DNA of 64,000 nucleotides, taken from assembly GCF_000368685.1 (NCBI RefSeq), contig NZ_KB849628.1, positions 512,442-576,441 of the forward strand. The letters run 5' to 3'. Positions 1 to 8,592 of this stretch are shown here, one piece after another. A program made the translations under genes and the position numbers. Under the pieces are notes generated by a model. The model was not told where the DNA came from. It made no database searches and saw only the letters and a program-made list of their open reading frames with translations. This DNA is from Acinetobacter baylyi DSM 14961 = CIP 107474. GTDB taxonomy: Bacteria > Pseudomonadota > Gammaproteobacteria > Pseudomonadales > Moraxellaceae. Within the stretch, counting starts at the first letter, position 1. Each line of letters begins with the position of its first letter.

Positions 1-1
1 C

Positions 2-73
2 CCCAAAGAAGTCATGCCAATTCTCGAAAACTTGCATGTGACCAATAAGCGTGGTGCAAGACGTAAAAATTAA
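2..73 (+). CDS. C-terminal end of an unidentified protein (partial)
   Basis: An open frame enters from the left edge and stops with TAA at 71-73, giving 23 residues that end in a basic tail (NKRGARRKN). A strong intrinsic terminator follows at once, which supports this being a genuine gene end. I do not recognise the protein. It converges on the integrase gene on the other strand. It could be cargo of an integrated element or an old chromosomal neighbour. Confidence 0.6.
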   Translation, partial: PKEVMPILENLHVTNKRGARRKN

Positions 74-96
74 GGGAGCGATTGCTCCCTTTTCTT
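74..96 (+). terminator. Intrinsic terminator
   Basis: A GGGAGC/GCTCCC stem with a GATT loop is followed by TTTTCTT. It begins directly after the stop codon of the partial gene and ends just before the integrase stop on the other strand. Confidence 0.85.
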
Positions 97-97
97 A

Positions 98-1120
98 TTA
101 TGAAGCATTCATCATTCTGGCAATATCCGAGGCCGTAGGATTGTAGTATGTATTGATCAGGGTTCTGATATCCCGATGCCCAGTAACCTTGGCCAGAATC
201 TCGACAGGCAGCTTACGTTTGTTTACGAGTCTGGTGATCGCTTCGTGCCGTGTATCATGGAAATGAACCAGATTGTGCAGCTCTGTTTTTCCAACCGCTC
301 TTTGCCAGCACAACCGAAAAGAATTACTGGTATGTGGAATTAATTTAACGCGATCGGCATGAGGTAACAGATCCAGCAGTGCTCTGGCTTCTGTCGAAAG
401 TGGCACATTACGTGAATCACCATTTTTAGTCATTGGCAGATGTATGTAATCGGGGTAAATATTGTTGCAGGTAATGCCGATAATTTCCCCTTTCCTCATG
501 GCGGTTTCAATCGCAAAAAGAAAGGCCCAGGCAACATACTGTCGGGGTGTTTTGGGCGTGGTACCTGCTTTATAGTTGAGAGCCTCAAGTATGGTCTCGA
601 TTTCACTCTGACTGATTAATCGATTACGAGCGGGTGGCTTGGCCGGTTTGATCACTTGCGCAAATGGATTCTCTTTGAGCATAAACAGTTCATTTTTTGC
701 ATAGTTAAAAACCGAAGTATAAAGACACATCTGCCGGTGCACGGTTCCTGCTGCAACTTCCTGTAGTCGCTTATCTCGCCAGTTTCTTACGTCAATCGCT
801 TCGATGTCATATATTGATTTTTCGGCAAGATCGCCAAAGTACTTTTTAAAGGTTTTGATTTTTAGCTGTTGCTGAATATAAGACTTGCCCCTTTTCTTGC
901 ATCCCACCTCGTCATAGTATTTCTGAAAAAGTGCATGGAATGAAAAGTAAGCTTTTCTTTCTATCGATTTCTGGGGATCATATTCCGCTTTCATTTCCAA
1001 TAAACGAATGGCTGCCCACTGTTCACATTCCCGAGCGGTATCTCTGGTGGCGGTATCACGAAGATTTTTATAACGAACTTGGATTCGCCAAGCATTGCCG
1101 CGTTTCACTGGTTTTTGCAT
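98..1120 (-). CDS. Tyrosine-type site-specific recombinase/integrase
   Basis: The product is about 340 residues and carries the tyrosine recombinase signature: Arg in AMRKGEI, Lys in TKNGDSRN, the HDTRHE box, the second His in TGHRDI and the nucleophile Tyr in NTYYNP close to the C-terminus. An N-terminal arm and SAM-like core-binding region precedes this. I chose the ATG at 1120 because AAGGTG lies 6 nt upstream. The frame stays open to 1255, but that extension has no good start and runs through a cluster of short repeats. The gene reads away from the adjacent tRNA-Val 3' end, the usual arrangement at one end of a tRNA-integrated island or prophage. If so, the element extends left, beyond this window. 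The other attachment site is not visible. The catalytic set is complete, so the enzyme may be active. Confidence 0.93.
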   Translation of the reverse strand: MQKPVKRGNAWRIQVRYKNLRDTATRDTARECEQWAAIRLLEMKAEYDPQKSIERKAYFSFHALFQKYYDEVGCKKRGKSYIQQQLKIKTFKKYFGDLAEKSIYDIEAIDVRNWRDKRLQEVAAGTVHRQMCLYTSVFNYAKNELFMLKENPFAQVIKPAKPPARNRLISQSEIETILEALNYKAGTTPKTPRQYVAWAFLFAIETAMRKGEIIGITCNNIYPDYIHLPMTKNGDSRNVPLSTEARALLDLLPHADRVKLIPHTSNSFRLCWQRAVGKTELHNLVHFHDTRHEAITRLVNKRKLPVEILAKVTGHRDIRTLINTYYNPTASDIARMMNAS

Positions 1121-1128
1121 AAAATCAC

Positions 1129-1189
1129 CTTGGTGTCGTAGCAGCACCAACGACAAAAACCAAGTAAAAACTTGGTGTCCACTTGGTGC
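1129..1189. repeat. Cluster of short TTGGTG repeats upstream of int
   Basis: CTTGGTGTC occurs at 1129-1137 and 1171-1179, and CTTGGTGC at 1182-1189. Inverted copies are GCACCAA at 1144-1150 and ACCAAG at 1159-1164. The 1159-1176 stretch is a small palindrome (ACCAAG, spacer, CTTGGT). Such clusters beside an integrase often bind the integrase arm domain or its excisionase, or act in autoregulation. That role is inferred from position. Confidence 0.5.
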
Positions 1190-1326
1190 TAAAACGGAAA
1201 TAATAAGGTGTTTTTGACGCAAATTTTGAGGATTTTGCACCCTCAAGCTGACCAATTTGGCATTAAAAACTTAGGTTCTATTCCAATTCTAGCTACTTAA
1301 ACTATTGATATTTAAGTATTAAAATT

Positions 1327-1403
1327 TGGTAGGCATATCCAGACTCGAACTGGAGACCTCTACGATGTCAACGTAGCGCTCTAACCAACTGAGCTATACG
1401 CCT
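1327..1403 (-). tRNA. tRNA-Val (GAC anticodon)
   Basis: The minus strand folds as a full cloverleaf. It has a 7-bp acceptor stem (AGGCGTA with TATGCCT, one G-U), a D-loop with AGCTCAGTTGGTTAGAGC, an anticodon stem CTACG/CGTAG around TTGACAT (anticodon GAC), and a T-arm TCCAG-TTCGAGT-CTGGA. CCA is encoded at 1327-1329. It lies 24 bp downstream of the tgpA-like gene on the same strand. Its 3' end faces the integrase, so it is the probable integration target. Confidence 0.97.
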
Positions 1404-1427
1404 AAGTGGTTGCAATAATATTCAGTT

Positions 1428-3425
1428 TTATTTGTGATGACAAGTGTTTTCTACACTATTGAGTTCAAATGAACAGTCTTTAAGCAATTGTTTGAATTTT
1501 ATATAATCTTTGTCTGAATATTGCTCTAAAAAATGAATTTTTGCATACAGTTTTGTCACATCAGTAAAAGGTTGCTTGTTATTTGCATGTGCAGATAAAC
1601 GTAACATCCATACTTTAAATGTTTCTGATTTTTGTTTCTTCATGGATGGCGACATTTTTCTTTGAAAACGACTAATCTGATACTCGATAAAAGAAGATTG
1701 CCCTCTTCTTTTATACGCGACATAAATACCATAAACAATGACCAGACCACAGATACTCAAAAGCATAATTACGATTGCTGAATAAACAGATCGAATTCCT
1801 AGTTTTGAGAAAAAACTTTTTTGTTGATCAACATTATAACCAATAACTTTGCTTTGCCATTGATATTGCAAATAATCACTCCAAACCCTAAAACTTTGAA
1901 TCAAATGAAAATTCTGTTGTTTCCAAAATAAATGTTGCTCACTACCCCAAATTCTTCTGTCTTCCTGAAGATAATATTGCATGCCATGCTCAAGTCGTGC
2001 GGGTGCAATTGCAGCTGTAGGATCTATTCTGTGCCAAGAATCATCAATCAATACTTCTGCCCATGCGTGTGCATCTAGCTGACGCACTTCCAGACTTTGT
2101 GCATCAGGCGCTAATTGGCCGCCTTGGTAACCGATAACCACTCGTGCAGGAATACCCGCATAGCGCATCAGCAATACAAAGCTTGAAGCATAATGCTCAC
2201 AAAATCCATTTCGTGTTTGAAAAAGAAATTGATCTGTTCTATTCCCATTTAATTGTTCAGGTGACAGGGTGTAAATGAAGTCTTGCTGTCTATACCAGTC
2301 GAGTATGTTTTTTACATAGCGCGCTGGATCAGCATCACTTTGTTTCAAAATTTGTTGTGCCAGCGCCTGAGTCTTGGGTTCTTGTCCTGTGTTTATCTGC
2401 AAAGATTGTTGTAGATCTTGCTTATTAGTATCAACAATACTTTTTTGAAATCTCAGCCAATACAAGGTAACAGGTTGATTATTTTGAACCAAATGTTTCC
2501 TTTTTATACTTCCATCGATATAAGTTTGATAAGCGGTATCATCTGAAATGGATGATTCTAAAGACATAATCCATGGCTGATCTTTAGTTGCTGGCAAATA
2601 TTGATATTTCACTCCCGCTATCTCTGGTACATGATAATCAACTGGTCTCTGATTGTGAGAACTTCTTGTCCATACCCGCCCATCGTAATTGTCTAGAATC
2701 ATTGCACGCCAATACATATGATCGGGTTGCGGTAGTTGACTCAAATCTCCAATTACTCGAAATGCCAAAGCCGAAGATTGTGATAATTGTGCGATATCTC
2801 CAGGCGACATTTGGTCACTCATTCCTGTAATGGCATGATTTGCTGAAATAGGTACATGCCACAAAGGAGGTAATCGAGGAAAGAAAATAAATAAAGTAAT
2901 AAAAAATGGAATGGCTACCATCAAAAGTTTTAATACATGTCGTATATCATGTTGCAATGAGATTTGATCAGTTTTTTCACTCTTAAAGTTTTTGGTCTGG
3001 ATTCTATACAACCCTATAAAGCAAAAAACTAGACAAATTAACACCATACACAGCATTAGAAAAGACTGGCTATGTAAAAAAAGGCTGGCACTTACGAATA
3101 AGCCAAAATTAAAGATAATCAAAAAATCTCGTGTATTTTTACTTTCTAGACTCTTTGCAAACAGGCAGGTCGTGAGCAATGCAACACCCGCATCAACACC
3201 TAAAAAGCTTTTAAAATTCAGATAAATAAGAATGAGGCTAAAAAGTACAAAACAGATTAATATGATTTTATGGACAGCTGTAAAATGTTTTTGGCGATGA
3301 CGCCAGCCAATTAAAAAAAGTATGCCTCCCCACACCACATTCAAAGTTAATGGCATATATGTCCACTGAGCTATCCAGATAGATCCCAGTAGCGGAATCA
3401 GTAGAAAATACAAAGATGCTATCAT
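1428..3425 (-). CDS. tgpA: TgpA-type membrane transglutaminase-like protein (DUF3488)
   Basis: This 665-residue protein has a cluster of hydrophobic segments over roughly the first 190 residues, then a large extracytoplasmic part and a last membrane helix near residue 560. The transglutaminase-like core is visible: Cys409 in RNGFCEHYASSF, the following IPARVVIGYQGG, the His in DAHAWAEV and the Asp in HRIDPT. That is the Cys-His-Asp triad of the family. TgpA of Pseudomonas aeruginosa is described as an essential inner-membrane protein with a periplasmic transglutaminase fold. Its substrate is not established. The gene starts 1 bp after the DUF58 gene stop, so it is translationally coupled as the third gene of a moxR-DUF58-tgpA operon. 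This trio is widespread in proteobacteria. The short gap to tRNA-Val on the same strand suggests possible read-through. Confidence 0.9.
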   Translation of the reverse strand: MIASLYFLLIPLLGSIWIAQWTYMPLTLNVVWGGILFLIGWRHRQKHFTAVHKIILICFVLFSLILIYLNFKSFLGVDAGVALLTTCLFAKSLESKNTRDFLIIFNFGLFVSASLFLHSQSFLMLCMVLICLVFCFIGLYRIQTKNFKSEKTDQISLQHDIRHVLKLLMVAIPFFITLFIFFPRLPPLWHVPISANHAITGMSDQMSPGDIAQLSQSSALAFRVIGDLSQLPQPDHMYWRAMILDNYDGRVWTRSSHNQRPVDYHVPEIAGVKYQYLPATKDQPWIMSLESSISDDTAYQTYIDGSIKRKHLVQNNQPVTLYWLRFQKSIVDTNKQDLQQSLQINTGQEPKTQALAQQILKQSDADPARYVKNILDWYRQQDFIYTLSPEQLNGNRTDQFLFQTRNGFCEHYASSFVLLMRYAGIPARVVIGYQGGQLAPDAQSLEVRQLDAHAWAEVLIDDSWHRIDPTAAIAPARLEHGMQYYLQEDRRIWGSEQHLFWKQQNFHLIQSFRVWSDYLQYQWQSKVIGYNVDQQKSFFSKLGIRSVYSAIVIMLLSICGLVIVYGIYVAYKRRGQSSFIEYQISRFQRKMSPSMKKQKSETFKVWMLRLSAHANNKQPFTDVTKLYAKIHFLEQYSDKDYIKFKQLLKDCSFELNSVENTCHHK

Positions 3426-3426
3426 A

Positions 3427-4332
3427 TTAAGCCTGTGCCAATAACTTTCGGGCTAAAATGCTGTGTGCTTCATTTAAATCAGATTCAAGTTGCTGTTTTG
3501 GTAAATACAGACTAAAAGGTCTTTGTTGTTGCTCACATAACTCAATTAAAGCCATCATCCAGCATAACTTTTGTTCATGATCACCACATGGTATTCGCGC
3601 ATAATCGATCTCAATAACATGCTGATCTCTCTGGTTTTCAAATACTTTGATGAATAATCCTTGTCCGCGTGCCATATGTTTCCATGAAACAGCCTGTAAG
3701 GAATCGCCCTCCTGAAAAGCTCTCAATTCACGGAATTCTTCTATCTCGTCATGGCTTACATAGGCTAAATATTGTTGTTCAAGCATTAGAGCTAATGCTT
3801 GTGGAGCAATCCAAATCTCTTGCTGAATAGAAAGATAACTCCATGCTCGTACTAAACCAAAGGGATATGTTGAAAAAATCTGGATTCTTGGAAGTTCAAA
3901 CTTACCGCGTTTGGATGCTTCTAATACTAATTCGATTTGTTGCTGCTTTTGATCTACGCGTATCTGATAAAGCTGATTCTGGGCTTTTATCTGTAAGTAA
4001 CGAGACATTGGCTCTTGTTGCTTAATTAAAATTTTAATTATCACGTCCTGTCCCAACTCACCAACCTCGGGGCAGTAAATTTCAATCTGAAGCTGGTGAA
4101 GCTGCTTAAATGTTAAATAAAAACTGGTACAAAGAACGGCGCTAATGAGAAAGCAAAAACCTAGAATCAAATTATTTGCATAATTGATACCAGCGACAAA
4201 AGTGATGAGAATTAAAATCAGATATAAAAATCCCTGTTGATGAACAAAAATAAGAATTTCACGTTGCCCTAACGTTTTTAAATGAGCAACCTCGAATCTT
4301 TGGGCAAACCATTTTTGAAACTGAAATTGCAT
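3427..4332 (-). CDS. DUF58 domain protein
   Basis: A 301-residue protein with two adjacent membrane helices (about residues 30-70) followed by a soluble domain. It carries the DUF58 hallmark near residue 200: EFRELRAFQEGDSLQAVSWK, where basic and acidic residues surround an invariant W-K. DUF58 proteins resemble von Willebrand A-type folds and almost always sit beside a MoxR ATPase, which is thought to act as their chaperone. Here the moxR gene ends 17 bp upstream and the transglutaminase gene follows with a 1-bp gap. The molecular role is unknown. Family assignment is firm from motif and context. Confidence 0.9.
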   Translation of the reverse strand: MQFQFQKWFAQRFEVAHLKTLGQREILIFVHQQGFLYLILILITFVAGINYANNLILGFCFLISAVLCTSFYLTFKQLHQLQIEIYCPEVGELGQDVIIKILIKQQEPMSRYLQIKAQNQLYQIRVDQKQQQIELVLEASKRGKFELPRIQIFSTYPFGLVRAWSYLSIQQEIWIAPQALALMLEQQYLAYVSHDEIEEFRELRAFQEGDSLQAVSWKHMARGQGLFIKVFENQRDQHVIEIDYARIPCGDHEQKLCWMMALIELCEQQQRPFSLYLPKQQLESDLNEAHSILARKLLAQA

Positions 4333-4349
4333 CTGTTCTTGGCTCCCAT

Positions 4350-5309
4350 CTAGAGTACCTCTACCATTTCCAATTGTTTGAATGCATCTTTGTCTGTTAC
4401 GTTCATTCGATGTGCTGTCACAGCAACGAATACACGTTGTATATCATCTGTAATGACATAACTGCGTTTTTCAATAAAAGCATAGGCTTGTGCAGCAATT
4501 TTTATGGCCAATACGCCACGGGTAGATAACCCATGTTTCTGTGTACGCGTTTGTTCAGCAAGATTAAGTAAATATTCCAGCACAGCTTCACTCAAATAAA
4601 CCTGTTTGATCCACTGTTGTAATTCAATAATTTCTGTAGCATTAAAAACTGGTTGAATTTGAGCAATAAGTTCTTGTCTGGATTCTTGCAACAAAAGGCG
4701 CTTTTCTGCACTGCGGGATGGATAGCCAAGTGATAACCGCATCAAAAAACGGTCAAGCTGTGATTCTGGCAATGCATAAGTACCACTTTGAAAGAGAGGA
4801 TTTTGTGTCGCAATGACCCAAAAAGGTTGTGGCAATACATATCGGACACCATCTACCGTCACAGCCCCCTCTTCCATTGCCTCAAGCAAAGCACTTTGGG
4901 TTTTGGGACTACAACGATTAATTTCATCTGCAAGAAGAATCTGAGTAAAAATCGGTCCACGTTTAAACTCAAACACATGATCTTTCTGATTAAACATATT
5001 AATGCCAAGCACATCACTGGCCAGCATATCGTTCGTAAACTGAATACGACCAAAATTAAGTCCCGCTAAACGTGACAAAGCGCTTGCTAGTGTGGTTTTC
5101 CCCAAGCCTGGTAAATCTTCAAATAGAACATGGCCACCTGCAAGTAAACATGCTAAGGCAAGCTTGGTTTGCTGCTCTTTATCTAATATCAAGACATTAA
5201 TTTCTTGTAAAAATAGCTCAATTTGAGCAGAGTAACGAAATATCAATTCCTCAACTTTTTGCATATCTTGATTATTGGAATGTGCTTTCGTTTCCTTCTT
5301 ATTCCACAT
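4350..5309 (-). CDS. MoxR-family AAA+ ATPase
   Basis: About 319 residues. Walker A is EDLPGLGKTT, Walker B is ILLADEINR, and these are followed by the family segment SPKTQSALLEAMEEG and sensor-type VIATQNPLFQSGTYALPESQLDRF. MoxR ATPases act as chaperones for assembly of partner complexes, often with DUF58 or VWA proteins. I chose the ATG at 5309 because GAGGG lies 6 nt upstream. A GTG one codon earlier is possible but too close to that site. It is the first gene of the moxR-DUF58-tgpA operon. The terminator at 5326-5358 separates it from the cstA unit upstream, so a promoter must lie in a very short interval or transcription must read through. Confidence 0.94.
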   Translation of the reverse strand: MWNKKETKAHSNNQDMQKVEELIFRYSAQIELFLQEINVLILDKEQQTKLALACLLAGGHVLFEDLPGLGKTTLASALSRLAGLNFGRIQFTNDMLASDVLGINMFNQKDHVFEFKRGPIFTQILLADEINRCSPKTQSALLEAMEEGAVTVDGVRYVLPQPFWVIATQNPLFQSGTYALPESQLDRFLMRLSLGYPSRSAEKRLLLQESRQELIAQIQPVFNATEIIELQQWIKQVYLSEAVLEYLLNLAEQTRTQKHGLSTRGVLAIKIAAQAYAFIEKRSYVITDDIQRVFVAVTAHRMNVTDKDAFKQLEMVEVL

Positions 5310-5325
5310 CACAATCCCTCAAATA

Positions 5326-5358
5326 AAAAACGGCATATGAATCAACATACACCGTTTT
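5326..5358 (-). terminator. Intrinsic terminator of the cstA unit
   Basis: Read on the minus strand, AAAACGGTGTATG pairs with CATATGCCGTTTT around a short loop with two G-U pairs, and a T-run follows. It lies just after the small CstA-partner gene and just before moxR. Confidence 0.75.
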
Positions 5359-5381
5359 GCATTTTTTCTAAAGAAATCAAA

Positions 5382-5684
5382 TCAGCATGGACACTTCTTC
5401 ATATTACCGCTCGATGGATAACGTGAATCTACACAATGGCGATAAAATGTTTTGGTATCCATAGGAGTCAGTTCTGGATGATGCGTTTTCATATGTTCAA
5501 GGTAAGTCTCATAGTCTGGTACACCAACCATCAGACGGAAACTTTGCTGTAATCGCTTAAATAGAGTTGCGATACGTGACCAGTTCTTAGGTGATAACAA
5601 GAGGTCTTTCTGCGACATAATGGTCATTTTAATGATTTTAACAATAATAGAACGGCCATTTTTTGCAATTTTTAATTCCATCAT
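5382..5684 (-). CDS. ybdD: YbdD/YjiX family small protein (DUF466), CstA partner
   Basis: A 100-residue protein whose C-terminal two thirds match the YbdD/YjiX family: LMVGVPDYETYLEHMKTHHPE, followed by TPMDTKTFYRHCVDSRY and a Cys pair at the very end. Members of this family sit directly downstream of CstA-type transporters. The start at 5684 overlaps the cstA stop (TAATG) and has AAGGA 5 nt upstream within the end of cstA, so the two are translationally coupled. Compared with the roughly 65-residue E. coli protein there is an N-terminal extension of about 30 residues. An internal ATG at 5618 would remove much of it but lacks a good ribosome site. The function is unknown, probably support of CstA. 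Confidence 0.85.
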   Translation of the reverse strand: MMELKIAKNGRSIIVKIIKMTIMSQKDLLLSPKNWSRIATLFKRLQQSFRLMVGVPDYETYLEHMKTHHPELTPMDTKTFYRHCVDSRYPSSGNMKKCPC

Positions 5685-7789
5685 TATTTTCCTTGTGAAC
5701 TTGGTGATACAACTATCTCAGGATCTTCATAAATTGCAGGCGCTTCATTAACTGTCGGCACTTTGCTCGCCAAAGCACGGCGCACCACACCAAATGATGC
5801 AATCACCATCACAATTGCTACAATCATAAAGAAACCACAAAGTACTGCATTAATCTGATTAGATAACACAACCGTCTGCATCTCAGCTAAAGTTTTCGCT
5901 GGTTTTAAGATTTCACCACGAGCAATTGCATCGGAAAAACGATTAGCCTGTGCCAAGAAACCAATTTTAGGATTCTCATGAAAGATTTTCTGCCAGCCAG
6001 CCGTCATACAGGTCACAAGCAAGAAAATGGTTGGAATAATTGTAACCCAAACGTATTTTTCTTTTTTCATCTTAAACAAGATGACAGTTCCCAGAATCAG
6101 TGCCATGGCAGCCAACATTTGGTTACCTACACCGAAGAGTGGCCACAACGAGTTAATACCACCGAGTGGATCAACGACGCCTTGATAAACGAAGAAGCCC
6201 CAACCACCTACTGCAACAGCGGTGCCAATGATATTACCGACAAAAGAACCTGATTTTTTGATTGCAGGAACCACAATTCCGACAGTATCTTGAACCATGA
6301 AACGACAAGCACGGGTACCCGCGTCAACAGCAGTCAAGATGAATAAAGCTTCAAATAAGATCGCAAAGTGATACCAAAATGCCATCATAGAGCGATTATT
6401 GAAAATCTCAGAGATGATGTGCGCCATACCAATTGCAAAAGTAGGTGCACCACCTGTGCGGGACAAAATGGTTGACTCACCCACTTCTTGAGCAAGTAAA
6501 GTTAATGCTTCAGGTGTGACTACAAAGCCCAAATTACGTACTGCCTCAGCCGCAGTTTCAACGCTTGTACCTAATACTGCTGCTGGTGCGTTGATTGCAA
6601 AATATACACCTGGATCAAGTACAGTTGCACAGATCATAGCCATGATCGCAACAAAGGACTCCATTAACATGCCACCGTAACCAATCATACGAATGTTAAC
6701 TTCGTTATCGACCAGTTTAGGTGTGGTGCCACTTGATACCAAAGCATGGAAACCAGAGATTGCACCACAAGCAATGGTAATAAACAGAAATGGAAATAAA
6801 CTTCCAGAGAATACTGGCCCTGTACCATCAATAAAATGTGTAACGGCTGGCATTTTGAGTTCTGGTAATGCCACCATAATCCCGATTGCCAGACCAGCAA
6901 TTACACCAATTTTTAAGAACGTTGATAAATAGTCACGTGGTGCAAGTAGCAACCAAACGGGTAAAACAGATGCAATAAAACCATAGATAATCAAGCACCA
7001 AGTAAGCTGCGTGCCTGTCAGGGTGAAGAAAGGTCCCCAATATGGATCGGCTGCAATGTGTCCACCATACACAATGGCCAGCATCATCAGTACAAAGCCA
7101 ATGATGGAGACTTCTGCAATCTTGCCTGGGCGTAAATAACGCATATACACACCCATAAAGAGTGCAATTGGAATTGTGGCAGCAATACTAAACACACCCC
7201 ACGGACTGTGTGCCAATGCCTTAACCACAACAAGTGCCAATACTGCCAGAATGATGACCATCACCCCCAACGCACCAAGCATTACCACAATTCCAGCAAA
7301 TGAGCCAAGCTCCTGTTTTGCCATTTCTCCCAATGAGCGTCCATCACGACGAGTTGAAATAAATAGCACTAAAAAGTCTTGAACAGCGCCCGCTAGTACA
7401 ACCCCGACCAGAAGCCAGATCGTACCAGGTAAATAGCCCATTTGCGCTGCCAGAATTGGTCCGACTAGTGGCCCAGCGCCAGCAATTGCTGCGAAATGAT
7501 GTCCAAATAGAACGTATTTATTTGTTGGCACATAATCTAGACCATCGGCCAAACGATGTGCAGGCGTTAAACGTCTCGAATTTAACTCAAATACCTTTGT
7601 TGCAATAAACAAACTATAAAAACGATATGCAATACTGTAAACACAGATAGCAGCTAGAACCAACCACACTGCATTGACGTGCTCGCCTCGACTTACTGCG
7701 AGTATTCCAAATGATACTGCGCCAATAATGGCGACTATACTCCAACCTAGTTTTGAACTGAGGGTCGATTTCCTTTGAATTTTATCCAT
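5684..7789 (-). CDS. cstA: CstA-type carbon starvation transporter
   Basis: At 701 residues this matches the usual length of CstA, with some 16-18 hydrophobic segments. The family block FGHHFAAIAGAGPLVGPILAAQ lies near residue 95. HALVSSGTTPKLV and ALFILTAVDAGTRACRFM are also present. CstA and its relative BtsT are inner-membrane transporters linked to peptide and pyruvate uptake under carbon limitation. Which substrate applies here cannot be read from sequence. GAGGT lies before the ATG at 7789. The downstream DUF466 gene overlaps by one base, and a terminator follows that gene, so this is a two-gene unit. Confidence 0.95.
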   Translation of the reverse strand: MDKIQRKSTLSSKLGWSIVAIIGAVSFGILAVSRGEHVNAVWLVLAAICVYSIAYRFYSLFIATKVFELNSRRLTPAHRLADGLDYVPTNKYVLFGHHFAAIAGAGPLVGPILAAQMGYLPGTIWLLVGVVLAGAVQDFLVLFISTRRDGRSLGEMAKQELGSFAGIVVMLGALGVMVIILAVLALVVVKALAHSPWGVFSIAATIPIALFMGVYMRYLRPGKIAEVSIIGFVLMMLAIVYGGHIAADPYWGPFFTLTGTQLTWCLIIYGFIASVLPVWLLLAPRDYLSTFLKIGVIAGLAIGIMVALPELKMPAVTHFIDGTGPVFSGSLFPFLFITIACGAISGFHALVSSGTTPKLVDNEVNIRMIGYGGMLMESFVAIMAMICATVLDPGVYFAINAPAAVLGTSVETAAEAVRNLGFVVTPEALTLLAQEVGESTILSRTGGAPTFAIGMAHIISEIFNNRSMMAFWYHFAILFEALFILTAVDAGTRACRFMVQDTVGIVVPAIKKSGSFVGNIIGTAVAVGGWGFFVYQGVVDPLGGINSLWPLFGVGNQMLAAMALILGTVILFKMKKEKYVWVTIIPTIFLLVTCMTAGWQKIFHENPKIGFLAQANRFSDAIARGEILKPAKTLAEMQTVVLSNQINAVLCGFFMIVAIVMVIASFGVVRRALASKVPTVNEAPAIYEDPEIVVSPSSQGK

Positions 7790-7903
7790 TTATAACCTCA
7801 TTCATTGAACCACTAAAAGCCCTTTAGAAAACTTATTATTAAATGTGTAACTAAGTGACTTTACTCCTTATTTTGTTATATTCCTCTACGACTTTGGCAT
7901 AAA

Positions 7904-7928
7904 AAAAGGGTGATTATTTATCACCCTT
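7904..7928 (-). terminator. Intrinsic terminator of efp
   Basis: An AAGGGTGAT/ATCACCCTT stem with a 5-nt loop is followed, on the minus strand, by a run of T. It is 25 bp downstream of the efp stop. Confidence 0.85.
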
Positions 7929-7952
7929 CCATAATAGTCTATTATTTGGCTA

Positions 7953-8522
7953 TTATGCACGTTCTAAATATTCACCCGTACGAGTGTCTACGCGAACGCT
8001 ATCTTCTTGCTGAACAAATAACGGAACACGAACAACCGCACCTGTTTCAAGTTTTGCAGGCTTGCCGCCACCGCCAGAAGTATCTCCACGAACACCTGGA
8101 TCAGTTTCAACAATTTTCAAGACCACAAAATTTGGGGCACTTACATTTAATGGCACACCATTAAACAGCATAATGCTACATTTTTCGTTTGAGTCATCTT
8201 TCAACCATTTTGCGGCATCACCCATGGCAACTTTATCTGCAGCAATTTGCTCAAAAGTTACAGGATCCATAAAGTTCCAAAGCTCGCCATCGTTGTAAAG
8301 GTAGTCCATTTCTACTTCTACAATGTCAGCTGCTTCTAGTGAATCACCAGATTTAAATGTTTTTTCTAAAACTTTACCTGTTTTAAGGTTACGAAGTTTT
8401 ACACGGTTGAATGCTTGACCCTTACCAGGCTTAACATATTCATTTTCCATGATTGAACATGGGTTACCGTCAAGCATGACCTTAAGGCCTTGCTTGAATT
8501 CATTTGTAGAATAACTGGCCAT
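7953..8522 (-). CDS. efp: Translation elongation factor P
   Basis: 189 residues, the standard length, with three beta-barrel domains. The N-terminus [18 protein letters not shown] and the loop [17 protein letters not shown] are typical. The Lys in PGKGQ is the position that is beta-lysylated in EF-P. EF-P relieves ribosome stalling at polyproline stretches. The ATG at 8522 is preferred over a GTG three codons earlier, because the GGAG at about 10 nt fits the ATG and leaves no room for the GTG. The epmB gene, whose product makes the (R)-beta-lysine used for the modification, lies divergently 70 bp away. EpmA is not in the window. Confidence 0.97.
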   Translation of the reverse strand: MASYSTNEFKQGLKVMLDGNPCSIMENEYVKPGKGQAFNRVKLRNLKTGKVLEKTFKSGDSLEAADIVEVEMDYLYNDGELWNFMDPVTFEQIAADKVAMGDAAKWLKDDSNEKCSIMLFNGVPLNVSAPNFVVLKIVETDPGVRGDTSGGGGKPAKLETGAVVRVPLFVQQEDSVRVDTRTGEYLERA

Positions 8523-8558
8523 GACTGGCACACTCCAAACTTACTAACTTAAATGTAT

Positions 8559-8583
8559 TAATGCTAGACTAGCATTATTTTTT
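8559..8583 (+). promoter_or_regulatory. Hairpin followed by T6 between efp and epmB
   Basis: TAATGCTA (8559-8566) and TAGCATTA (8570-8577) form an 8-bp stem with a GAC triloop, followed by six T at 8578-8583. On the plus strand this looks like an intrinsic terminator ending 9 nt before the epmB start codon. On the minus strand it lies in the presumed efp promoter or leader. It could be an attenuator, a protein-binding palindrome, or a terminator of upstream antisense transcription. Confidence 0.45.
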
Positions 8584-8592
8584 CCGTGTCGC

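Noticed and set aside
4859..5069. Pair of short frames inside the moxR gene
   Set aside because: Both lie wholly within a strong conserved ATPase gene and have no support of their own.
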